From Climacium dendroides (Eukaryota; Streptophyta; Bryopsida; Hypnales; Climaciaceae), in NCBI GenBank assembly GCA_950106755.1, contig OX467082.1, positions 5,270,001 to 5,334,000 of the forward strand: DNA of 64,000 bases. The letters are read 5' to 3'. The position numbers and the translations under genes were made by a program. This document shows positions 12,073-22,949 of this stretch, in pieces (the first letter of the stretch is position 1; every line of letters begins with the position of its first letter). The notes below the pieces were generated by a model, which worked only from the letters and a program-made list of their open reading frames with translations, ran no database searches and was not told the DNA's origin.

Positions 12073-12240
12073 GGCACTAAGGTAACTCTATCTATGATGG
12101 GCAAAATGGAAGCCAGCCCACTATAGGCAAAATTATACTAATGGTGTACATTCTAGTTTTGAAATGTGCACCACTAGGATAATTTTGCTTGTAATGGACT
12201 CCCTCCCATGTTTCCTATTATAGGGCAAAGTTACCTTAAG
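12073..12240. repeat. small foldback (MITE-like) element
   Basis: Two arms pair as an imperfect inverted repeat around about 12155. The left arm contains 'taaggtaactctatctatgat' type sequence and 'gcaaaattatactaatggtg'; the right arm carries their reverse complements ('cctattatagggcaaagttacctta', 'caccactaggataattttgc'). A diverged relative of the central part is at about 45785-45860. No coding content. Confidence 0.55.
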
Positions 12241-12282
12241 TTGCTCCTAGCGCAGACCTCGGTGAACTTCTTGCAACCTTAA

Positions 12283-12501
12283 ACCCCGAACGCCCCAAAG
12301 TCCATGTTATGGATGATGAACGGAGTGTTTCACTGCAATCATTTGTGCAAATAATTTCTCATTCATCGAAACTGTTTTCTTGATGCTTACTGTAAAAAGA
12401 AAAACTTCCTCTATGTCCGACTTGATGGATTGAGATAGAATTGCATTAAGATATAATTACAAATGTGCTAAATTTCAAAAAGGGATTTGGTCGTTAAAGG
12501 G
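12283..12501. mobile_element. TTAA-flanked short non-autonomous element (piggyBac-type), copy C
   Basis: About 219 bp lie between TTAA at 12279-12282 and TTAA at 12502-12505. The right end is AAAGGG-TTAA; the left end ACCCC is one base off the expected CCC. The middle contains 'gatgaacgg' and 'ctcattcatcg', also seen in the copy at 14262. The upstream flank 'agcgcagacctcgg' is shared with the 14262 copy, so the element was already in place when the segment was duplicated. TTAA target duplication with CCC...GGG ends is the known signature of the piggyBac superfamily. Confidence 0.5.
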
Positions 12502-13785
12502 TTAATCGCTTTTCTGGAGCAGTGGATTTCCAGAGCCGCCTTTTCCTTGCATGCTGGAACGGACTTCGAAAAGGGTGCGCTGTAGTTTGACGTTCCTAAT
12601 CTCCCCCAAGAAGAAAATCAATCTTCGGGAATTAACCTTCCCCAGTGAAATATGCTCTTCGCCAGTCCTCATTGTGCCTTTCATAATTCGAAGACATGCA
12701 ATGCTGCCATAAAACATCCTTCTCGTTAATTTCCCTTTCAAAGTGCAGTTGTACGTGGGATGGAGAAACTCACAAAATCCATGCACTTACCACTTGCTCG
12801 TACCGTCTTGCTATGTTGGATTCGTCTGGGAGAGGCTGAACAATGTTGCTTGAGGTCATAGGGAAGCTGAATGAATTGAATTCGTCTTGAGCTTTCAGGT
12901 TGAGTCCATCTGTTTACAGTGTCAGTTAAGTACTCATACAAACCCATTCAATCGAATCTGCAGGTGTAAGTTGCCCATTTGTCTACGAATGAAGTTGAAC
13001 TCAAATTGCGTTTGCAAATCATTGTGGTTGACAATCTGGATAATAGCCAATTATTATGCATGCATCACATTAAGTTCTGTAGCACAGAAAATTTCGGGTC
13101 ATTGCGACATTCCCACTTTGGGTGACTTCAAGTGACTCTTTTACCACATTTTTTGCAATCGCAATGCTGCATTTCAAGTATTCTATTTGTGTAATGTGCG
13201 CACTTGAAGATATAGGGAACAATCTGTGAACAATGCAATGACAGAATTGTATGATGGTAAGACTTAATCTATGATCCCTTAACATTTCTGAGGCTGAAAA
13301 CTTTTATTGACGAGGAACAGCGATGCATGGCATGTGTCCTGTCTTGTGATGCGACAAAAATGTGATCAGTACGGACCATCGTTTTTTACAAGTCATTGTA
13401 AGCTGAAACTTTCCTGTCATATCATCGTTGTGTTAGGGGCATCGCCTTTTTGCATTTGTAGCGTAGTGGTTCGCTCGTTTCTTTGGTGCGAGACATGGAT
13501 CTTACTATCTCCTCACTTTCATGTAACACTGACACGGTCATTGACGTCAGATCCGAATGTCGGAGTTGAATCGGTAGTGTACGAGCTTCTCCAGTCGATT
13601 CAATTCGGAACAGGAAGTACATCGGAGGAGGTAATCAGAGCAACAGTTCGGGTTTCGCAATGTGGAACACCTTCACAATTGTAGAATAATTCTGGGGCGA
13701 TGGCCTCCAAACATTGACCTAGGAACTCATCAATTTGATGACGAGCGTCAGAAGGCTGCATGCGCAGTTTGTGACTTCGGCACAC
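12502..13785 (-). CDS. possible multi-exon gene, unrecognised
   Basis: This GC-richer segment has at least one convincing exon on the minus strand. Exon 12909-12791 has an acceptor (aaacag) and a strong donor (GTAAGT), and is open as GLNLKAQDEFNSFSFPM then SSNIVQPLPDESNIARRYEQV. A second open stretch at about 13767-13612 reads SDARHQIDEFLGQCLEAIA and ends near GT at SSD. The part at 12502-12786 is homologous to 15460-15775. I do not recognise a family and cannot set the ends; the span is approximate. A TGACGTCA bZIP-type site lies at 13542-13549, so part of this may be promoter rather than coding. Confidence 0.25.
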
Positions 13786-14261
13786 CTACGGACCGACTGA
13801 ACAGCATTCAGTTAACCCAACAACCGTGTCATCATCGAGAAAGCAAGGCGTTCACCAGGCACTCACAATCCCGCCTTTTAAAATTCTGCATCCGTTGTGT
13901 ACCCTCTGTAACAGAGGTAAATCGTTCTTGTGGTGACTAAGGTGGGTGGCTCTAATCTGGACCCGCTTCTAAAACCAATTTGGTACATTTTACTTCTAAA
14001 ATGTATGAAATGCGTACATTTCAGAAGGGGGTCGGTTTTAGAAACCACTGTTTTTCAGCTTCAAAAATTTGTAACTAATTCCACAAAGGTCCAAAAAATA
14101 TGAAACTACTTGGATTAGATGCCAATTCCATTTTTCTTTCTACCAAAATTCACTGAAAATTGTTTCAAGCTGTTTAGCTTTCCCAAAAATGCAATCAGCT
14201 CTTAAAGGGTCGGTTTAAGAGCCACCTACCTTACTCGCCAGCGCAGACCTCAGACGTTTAA

Positions 14262-14483
14262 CCCTTAAATGACGAGCCGGTCACCGTGGAAATCATCTGT
14301 TTGGAGTAGCGTGTGAATTGTTGGGTTAAAAAAATGAAAAAGCACTCATTGGGAGACAAGCTACTGTAGAAGATGTTCCCTTTTCCTACAAAATTTGGAG
14401 GATGAACAGTTGCACTTCTCTCTTGTATAGAGGGATTCTTTGTCATTCATCATCCAGAGAGCGTCCTTGAGGTCATTTAAGGG
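14262..14483. mobile_element. TTAA-flanked short non-autonomous element (piggyBac-type), copy A
   Basis: This 222 bp element lies between perfect TTAA copies (14258-14261, 14484-14487). Its ends are perfect inverted repeats: CCCTTAAATGAC on the left and GTCATTTAAGGG on the right. It is non-coding and the cleanest copy in the window. It shares length and an internal 'aggatgaa...ttgtcattcatc' layout with the 42674 copy. The piggyBac assignment rests on the TTAA duplication and CCC...GGG ends. Confidence 0.75.
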
Positions 14484-14487
14484 TTAA

Positions 14488-15448
14488 CCCCTCGAGGCCC
14501 AAGGCCTTTTTGGGTTTAAAAACATCATTGTTTTTGAATCGTTTTAGTTCAAACTGTCAAGAAGATATAGAAATCTCAACCATACAACCTTGTAGTGTGT
14601 ATGATGTAAATGATGTGAACCAAATTTGGAGTCATTTGGTCACATAGATTGCAAGATTATAATGTTTTAGTGTAAGAAAAAGATGCTGAAATTTTCCTGG
14701 CTAAACATTTTCTTGGAGGTGAAATTTGATTTCTAAACCTACTCAAATGAAATTTTTAGAGTGATTCAAAACATGCATACAAACACATTGGTAAAAAAAC
14801 TGTCATTGAATTGACTCATTGTGTGTGCAAAATGGCTTTGAAATGTCCAAAAATAGCAAGAAAATTGAAAAAAGCACATTTGAAGTTGAACCTCCTACTA
14901 AAATGATTCTCACTCACTCATAACTTCTTGGATTGATCTGAAATTTTATCCACACAAACTAGACTAGTATGTGCAACTTTTTCAATAAAAAAATATTAGA
15001 AACAAACACTGTATGAAGAAGAAAGAAGCCGCCAAAATTCATTGTAATTCAAAAATATTGAGATTTTTAACTTCGAATTGCTCCCAAACATTCAAAACAA
15101 CTGGGATTGACATGATAATTTTACCACAATAACTAGACTTCAAGGAGAACATAACCCAACAAATTTTATTGAAAATGAACATTGGGTGAAGGAGATATAA
15201 GCTCCTAAAGTAGTAGCCATCAAATGCAGTTTGGTGAACTCAAATGGAACCTCTGAACTTCCATTATATTACAAAAAATCAGTACATATTGAGTTGATCT
15301 GAAAATTTTACCATACAAACTAGAAGAGAAAGCAAAAATTTTCCAACAAGTTTTATTGAATTTGGACATCAGATGCAAAAGTTACAGCACTTTGAACTGG
15401 ACCTGAAATTATGTGAGGACACTTTTGGTCCCCTTGGGCGGTGAGGGG
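14488..15448. mobile_element. 961 bp TTAA-type element with internal ~180 bp repeats
   Basis: It begins directly after the TTAA that closes the preceding element and ends at TTGA (15449-15452). The ends are imperfect inverted repeats, CCCCTCGAGGCCCAAGG and CCTTGGGCGGTGAGGGG. The inside is AT-rich, non-coding and contains at least three diverged units about 175-185 bp apart (near 14938, 15112 and 15297), each with an 'attttaccacacaaactaga' type motif followed by 'aaaagtta/gatata'. It is probably a non-autonomous DNA element that used the TTAA edge of its neighbour as target. Confidence 0.6.
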
Positions 15449-16440
15449 TTGAGGTCAACCCCTCTTCCCCGATGCTGTCGAATTTCCGGAGCTGCCTTGT
15501 TGAAAGTCTCTGAAATGGTGTGCTACCTTTCGATGATCCTAATCTCTGAATAAAATCAGACTTAGTAAAATGCTTGTCATCCCTAAAGAGTTCAAATATG
15601 TCGGCCTATATTCTTCTTTGCCAACCCTCACTAGGCCTACGGTATTGCTAAAACATGCCAATGTCGCCTGAACTGTCCGTCCCGTTAATTTCTCTTCCCG
15701 AGCTCTAGGAGGATGCTTACAGCAATTAAATTTGCAGTTAGTGGACATGGAGAAGTGACGAAATCACTGCAGTTATGACTTAAACCAAACGCAGAGTGCT
15801 GAAACAGAACTTTAATATCTGACGAATCAGCTTAAGACCTGTCTTTATGGGACCCTGCAATCGGCCGAAAAGGTGCTTGAATGGTACCTCGTGAAGTCTC
15901 CCGGAGCACAGATGAGAGACGAAGCGGCTCAGACGGACAGGCGCCATTGCGACACCAAGCTTGGCCACTGTCATTGGGAAACGACGATTGTCTCCCTCTG
16001 TTCCGGCCCAACCCTGTCCCTGGGGTTATTGGAAGCAGGAGTAATTCTGACGGGGCATTCCGGAACGTCACTATGTTCGCTGGTCCTCTAATTTGTGCGG
16101 TTCGCGAGGATTGTCAGTCTTATTTCGTCGCACACGAACGTCGCATCATTGCTGTGGTCGTTGCTTTGATTGAGGCCGACAAGGCCAAGCTCAAATCCTC
16201 CATTTCAAAGTACTAAAGCCTGGGGAAGTACGAAGCAGCTCCTGATGCAGCAATTACGAAGGCTTTTTGTCCAGGGTGCCAATGGAATGGAAGAAATCCT
16301 CTCCAAATCACACTCCATAACTTACTGATCAAGAATTCACCCGGAGAAATCCATGACGCATATTCACATGAGGTCACGATGGCAGGATCGTGCCCGCTCT
16401 TCCGAAAAACAACCTTACTGATTCTTCGATGCGATCGAAC
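15449..16440. other. GC-richer segment downstream of the TNL, with duplicated part
   Basis: The part from about 15460 to 15775 is a diverged duplicate of 12505-12786 in the same orientation, sharing 'ggaatttccggagctgcc' and 'ttcctaatctc' type landmarks. The rest, to the TNL stop, is GC-richer than the surroundings and has overlapping open frames of 70-110 codons on both strands. None is recognisable and none is favoured by splice sites. It may hold decayed exons of another receptor-type gene or the TNL 3' region. Confidence 0.45.
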
Positions 16441-16463
16441 TGCAATTCCATTCGATTCTCCAA

Positions 16464-19400
16464 CTATCGGTGCAGCCTAAGCATCCCGTTTGCGGATAAT
16501 CTGAATTCACAGTATTGGCTGGGATCTTCCGGTAACGACTGAGAGTAGTCACGATTGGATTCATGACCCCAAAAGCCAAGTAATAGTGCCCTTGGCATTG
16601 TGAATGGGGATGAAGACACTCGCAAAAATATGGCCCTCGAATTCTTTCGCATGCTTCTCGATAAGTCAGATTCTGCGCCCGCATGTGACATTGAAACTGT
16701 CTGTGGAAGCGTTTGGTCAATTCTGTGGAAGTCCTTGGAAGCACACCCTGAAATTTTGTAACAAGAGGAACATAGATCGTAGTCCGCGAGCCATTTTCCT
16801 TGGGCCTCCCATCGAGACTTCTTCCTCTCAGTGTGACTACATCGATTATTCGTGTTCTCAGTGTCACTACATTGGTTTCTGCGACATCTCTCGGAGAAAC
16901 AGTTGGAACATAAGCTGTATATAGTTTGAACCCGTTTTGCACTGTACCGAGGTCCGCGTAGTGGAAACATCATGCAGCCATCACAAGTCACTCCAGAATG
17001 AATTGCACAACCACCATTCTGGGATGAGTTACCTCCAAATATTTTCTCAAAAGCCAATCGCTGAGGAGGCAATGGCGCGGTCTTGGCAAATGCTAGCACT
17101 GCGAGAATCGCTCTAAACATCTCCTCTGATTCTTCAGTATCGGCAAATAGCCGCGGCGGAAGTTTTGGAATACCAACCAATTCTGGACACTGTATGAACC
17201 GCACTACCTGAAGCTCTGACAAGGGACGTAGATCCGGGACCTTCCGCAACTTAAAACAATGGCTGCAGTCCAGATATCTCAATTTGGTCAAACGTTCCAA
17301 TCCGCAAACCTCCTCCACGTTTGTCCACCTGATTTGCAGATCACGCAGATTCGGAAAAGCACTGAAGTCGACCACCAGGCTCAGCAAACACCCACTTAGA
17401 TTGAGACTTCGTAAGCTTGACCCTACTGCCGCCAGCTCCACTGGTAGATTCCCCAGCGGGATACAACTCAGAAATACTCTTTCTAGTTTCGTCAGCCCCC
17501 TCATCCTTGTAAGATGGCGTAAACTGCCCTTGAGATGTTGCCTCTCGAACTGGTTTTTTCCAAGAAAGGAAGAAAAACCAATCATATCGCCCGAAAGCAA
17601 GTCCGAAGCACCCTGATTTTCCAGCTTCGACAAACAAGACCCCTTAATTTCCAGCTCCGACAAACAAGGCAATTCGTCCAGAAGTGGTAAGCCTTTGTGC
17701 ATAGCATTCCATCTCAATCGGACCGATCTAAGCTCCAGGCATGATTGTAAACTTTGCACCTCCGGTACATCATTACCCCCAAGATGTAACTCTCGCAAGT
17801 GTGAGCAGTTGTGAAACTGGAGTGGCTCGACCGAGCTCGAACACTCTGTGACAGAAAAGCTCCGCAGTCCACAGCAATCGCCAAAATTTTGAAGCGTCCT
17901 TAGGCTCTTGTTGTAGGAGAGTCGAACAACGCACAGGTTCCTACCCCAAGCACCCTTTGTTTCAGTGTCTTGCGTCCAACTCAACACCTCCAGTTTCGAG
18001 CAATTAGAAATCACCAGTTCGCGTAGGCTCACCAGCTCGCCTATAGAGAAGGTGGTAATTCCTCCACAGCCTACAAGATGTACCACCGCAACATTGCGCC
18101 ATTCTTTCACTTTTGCTAAATCCGAATTCACCAAGCTTTGAAGATATATTCTTCGTACCTTAGCCCATCCTGGTTCTTCCAGAGAAGGTGGATGCTGGTC
18201 ACCACCATCGTAAACCCCAAACTTAGACAATCCTTCATTTTCCTTGCCGAGGTATGCTTTGGCAAAATCTCTATACAGTTCATGCATGCTGATATTTTTG
18301 CAGCTTTCTTGTGGAGGCATAGAATCATCGTAGCTCAGGAAGCACTTTCTTCTTAATTCTTTTAGCTGCATTTATTCAAAAAAAAAACCTCCTGTAAGAT
18401 TTAACCTAAACTAGCTAACATAATCTGAGCCAGAACTTCAATCCTTGCCTTTAAGAAATAAGAACACACCAAAATCAAGCTTATCAATACGAAAATGCAG
18501 GTTACGTCGGCCCACCTTTTCTTTAACCGTTTGACGTGGGCATTGATGAATAGAAACCAACCAGTCGAAAATGTCCTCCGCTCCAACAGGTTGTGGCGCA
18601 TACAGAGCAACATCAATGAATAATTGCTTACTCAGGTCACACATGCCATTGAAGCCAATACCAAGAATTTCGTCAATCGAGCGACGAGCATGAAAAAGAA
18701 TGATTTTGTTTTTCAATACTTCCCAGTGCAAGAAAGGATTTTCCTGGCCGGGGAACAGATCGGTCAGGTAGGAAGCAACTGCTCGAAGAGCCAGAGGATG
18801 ATAGTGGCCACACTCTCCAGTCCGGTCATCGACTTTGATTCCAACCTGTTCACGATTGGCTTCGATATTCGGTGGAAAATAGCAGATTTTCAGACATTCT
18901 CTGATAGGCTTCATTTGCTGTGGACTGAGTGATCGCCGATCCACTTCCGGTGCAGCAATTTTGAGAAAAAGATTCATGGCTTCATCCTTCTCCAAAACTG
19001 GAATAGGCTTGCAAGAATCTCCATTCCTGGTCACAGATCGCACATTATCTCGACTTCGTGATGTGATGACTATTCTGCTCCCTTGACAGAGCCAATTTAT
19101 GTAATCTCTAGCTTCTTCGCAGGAATCCAAGCGGTCGTGGACATTATCCACAGCTAGAAACTTCAGTTTTTCATCACTCAAACACTGCTGTACATACTTC
19201 TCAACCTGGTCACACAGAAAGAACACACGATACCATCAAATATGTTGTACGAAAATGCTGGTCAGTTTTGACCCTCTCTATCGCATTCTTCAATTTTAGG
19301 ACGTGTCGACGAGAAACTTACTTTGTAGTCGGCATGAGATTTCTCCAGTTCATCTGTTTCATCATTCGGCGCATCTGAAAGTGACCTCAGGATCTTTACA

Positions 19401-20595
19401 TGACGCTTAAATTTCATTTCTTTCATGTCAGATTCGTCGCTCCCAATCTCCAAATGACAAACTTTGCAATCCGGCAGCAGTTTACTGAAATAGCTGCACA
19501 AAGCTTTGCACATTGTGGTTTTCCCTAAACCCCCCATGCCGTACAGCCCAAGACAGTATACTCCTCTGTGATTCTTCAGAAACATTTCAGATATAGTCTG
19601 CGTGCATCCAAATCATATCTCGTCAGAATCATATTATCAATGCAGATGAAGAATATCCCTCGGCACTCGCACAACTGAGCTCTAATGGGAAAAAAAATCA
19701 AGGAACTCTCAATTTCTCACAGGCAGACGCTAGATAGTATGCGGTGTATTGAGAATCTTTACCCTAGCCAACAAGATCACTAATTAAAGACCTGTCCATA
19801 TTAGATACTTCCACCAGTACATTCTGTTCCATCCACCTTGGCTGCGTGAGAGATGCTTGCGTCGAAGGAACTACTACGGTCCCTAGGTTGCCTTAATATT
19901 CTAATATTTAGTCGTGAAACAATGTCTAATGATTGTTCACTACTGCGGTTGCCTAGCGGTTAGTAATTCCTTACCTCGCACAATCGACGACATCCCTGTA
20001 TGCTCTCAGTATCTAAATCCAGGCTTGAGGGTACGAATTCGAGAGCGGCTTTTATAATTACGCGTCGGAGTGACCTGTATGAGCTATAGTCAGTCGCAAC
20101 CAAGCCATTGCTCTTCCGCAATTTACGCAGAGCCTCCTTACACAATTCTACTGTTATTGTGATTTCTCTGCGTGCTCCTGATGACATATTCTTCCACGCC
20201 GCAACCCAACTTTCATCTACAACTATATGATCGTCGAGTTTAGAGGTTGGTAGGTCATCGAAGAAAACCGGTAATAACTTCAGGCGCGGATTGCATTTTT
20301 GAGCCTCTACAAAAGCTAACAGCTCCAGCATCGGCCATTTGGAGGTCACGTACTGCTTCGTCAAGATCACGACTGCCACAACACATTCTCTAGCAGCTTT
20401 GAAAATGCGCTCTGGAAATTCTTCACCCAGTGGCAAACTTGAACGGTCTTTGTCAAAAAAAGGAACAATGCTTGGAAACCCCCTCACAAAATCATCATAC
20501 AATTCGGACACGAAAAGCTTCTGTTTCCCGGCATGGCTCAAGAATATTTCATGAGCTCGAGACTCCGGCTTCGAATTTGCGCGAGAGCTGCACAT
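16464..20595 (-). CDS. TIR-NBS-LRR immune receptor with ZZ-like zinc-finger C-terminus
   Basis: Intracellular NLR-type receptor, about 1,180 residues in four modelled exons. Exon 1 is 20595-19975 (donor GTAAGG), exon 2 19597-19322 (donor GTAAGT), exon 3 19205 to about 18468, exon 4 18365-16464; all join in phase 0. The ATG at 20595 precedes the TIR (HEIFLSHAGKQ near residue 15; SKWPMLELLAFVEAQ). NB-ARC shows a P-loop GMGGLGKTT (about 227-235), kinase-2 LKFLAVDNVHD with Asn in the usual Asp-Asp pair, RNBS-B GSRIVITSRSRD and HPLAL for GLPL. ISMHELYRDFAKAYL takes the place of the MHD region. LRRs follow (LRSVRLRWN, LRDLQIRWTNVEEV, LRYLDCSHC). Residues from about 1000 carry HSGVTCDGCMMFPLRGPRY, YSLCSNCF and DYDLCSSCY, resembling a split ZZ zinc finger. 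A possible extra small exon is at 19841-19776. TIR-NLRs sense effectors and signal through NADase activity; that is family knowledge. Confidence 0.85.
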
Positions 20596-20599
20596 GTAC

Positions 20600-21885
20600 A
20601 GGTCAGGGTAGCCTTGAGCGTGATGCTCCTAGCTACATGATTACGACAAAACGGAATATTACGATTAAATTTCTCAATTACTAATTCAGAGAGCATCGTT
20701 TTTGAATGCAGTTCGATTTTTGTGCGAGTTCTAACGAATAAAGAAACAGAGTCTTCAAGAACAAAATCGAACAAAAGCAGCCTACGGCAATCAATAACGG
20801 AAGACGCCGTTTTCCAGCAACCCTGCCTAGCAAGCAAAGACTACCCCCAACTGAGCCTGTGTGTTGATTTATTACCTGCTAAGCTTTTGCTGCAACTCTT
20901 GGGCACCTCCGAGCACTGGGAGAGCCATAGAGCTGGATATGGGATGCTCAGTTGTTCCTCCTGCTGGTCGTTTCACATTAATTAAGCCGCGAATAGAAGA
21001 ATCGTGAAGTCTACTAAATGACAGGAGCTTGAAGTTCGACGATTAGCACCATGTCACGGCCATCCTCAGGAACGCAATAAGCTTACTACATTGGCAGTAG
21101 ATCCATGGCAATCTCCGACTTTCAAACCCTTTGCAGAAGAATTGGAACTACAATAGCCATAGTTTACCAAGAAAAGATTTGAGAGTAAAAAACCCTAAGC
21201 ACTACCTTTGAAATTCCCTTCGGGGGTTCAGTCAAAGCGTGCGGAAGCACGTACTGAAGAGCCTGTCCCCATTGCACGCCTGCAGGTCCGATTTCGGACG
21301 GGTGGGGGGCTTCATTGCGACTGGACCTGCAGGCTCCGGTCCGCGCACTTCGGAAATACAGAGCCGGAGGGGCCGGACCCTCACTTCGAGCCCTCAAAAA
21401 CACTAAAGGACAAGCTCGACCGCGTTGTGAGGAGCTGAAGCACAGCCAGTAATTGCTAAATCGTCCAGTTCAGCAGGAGGCAGCAGGTTGCTCCGGCTTG
21501 GACCTCCAAGCGCTAATAGAGACTGCTGGACCTTCCTGGTCCAGAAAACGGACGGCCCTCCAGTGCCTCGACGTCCAAGAACGTAATGGAGACACAAGCT
21601 CTAGGAGCATCGCACTTACAGCATCGCCACTCATTCCCATAAAACAGGGCTGGGAAATGGCGTGACCCGAGCCCTCCAATTCCTGAAGACATTAGATGAG
21701 ATTGGGGGGTCGGGACTCGGGAGGGCCGTTTTAGGCCTGTTCCCGACCACGTCAGCGAACTGCCACGTCGTATTCCCAACAAATCCCGTAGCGTGGGAAC
21801 TGCTAGGAACATGTAGCTCTCCACTGCGCAGGAAACACATCAAATGATATGTCAAAATAAGACAATCTCATGCACTATTGACTTA
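20600..21885. other. TNL upstream region and GC-rich island
   Basis: The promoter of the minus-strand TNL must lie here. From about 21200 to 21850 the sequence is markedly GC-rich against an AT-rich background and has many CpG sites. Open frames exist on both strands (up to about 100 codons), as expected by chance in GC-rich DNA, and none shows a known domain. It could be a promoter island or a lost gene's exon. The GC-rich part stops just before 'TTAACCCCATTAAGGG' at 21883. Confidence 0.5.
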
Positions 21886-22949
21886 ACCCCATTAAGGGTT
21901 GGTCGACCGCTTCTGGATTGATTTTGTCATGTACAGGTCTTTAGTTTCAAATTGCTTGTGAATTGGTAGAGGGGCCAAAGGGGACGGGGTGGGAAATTTG
22001 GAACTACACCCATAGGAAAAAAAATCAGCCCAATCTGAGCACTTATATAGCCTTTGCATTCAAAAGTCTAACAGTGAGCATACGGTTTTGGAACATTCAA
22101 TGCACAAAAGATGGAATGAATGCACTAAAGAGGGTACTTTGTACCTGCCAATATGGCATTCATTCCGTACACAATGTGATCTAGGAACCGTGGAGAACGG
22201 CATTATGTCCATTGCGCCTTGCCACGTTGTTGCCTTCCTCATGGTGACACAGCTAGGTAGGAAAGAGGACTTTGCTATCTTCATTGCGTCACTGTAAAAT
22301 TCATTGACGACGAGCGACGGATCCAAGGTGCTACCTACTACGAAGGGATTGCCAATACAACTGGAATAATTGAATGCCCACTTGAATGATCAATTGTAGC
22401 TAGCAGCACTAACAAGTTGACTTGTGTGAATGTCGGAATGGAGGTTTGGAGTGGGGGGGTGTAAAGACTCTGTCACAGGTGGCGGCTTTTTTGTGGATGG
22501 AGCACTACATTAGAGGGGACTTGTTGGAGGAGTGCCATTGTGTATAGCCTACAATGACGGGGGGTGTTGGGCGAGTCAGACAATTGCAACTACCACTTCT
22601 AAATAGGGTTGTTCATTAGAAGGTGTTGGAGTCATAGGAACAGTCGAATGCATAAGTTTTTGCATATGAGGAGATGGCTAGAACAAACAAGAGAAGGTGA
22701 GGGAGGTGCAATGGATACACTTGGCCACACACCCCACCTCTCCCACAACAATTTGCACACTCTACATCCATCTTAACGAATTGGGTAGAAAACAACAGTT
22801 TCCCCTTCACAAGTGACAAGTGCTTCTTGGATTGTTGCATTGCCATTATTTTCTCCTACATCCTCTTCCAACTAGAGTACGTGCAGGGATACGAGGACCA
22901 TAAAAACTTAGAAGGAGCGCAGCTGCGATATTTTTTTTATCGTCATTCC

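Noticed and set aside
16415..16942. Minus-strand open frame of 175 codons beside the TNL frame
   Set aside because: Overlaps the TNL C-terminus in another frame and has no domain; the TNL frame is continuous with the LRRs.
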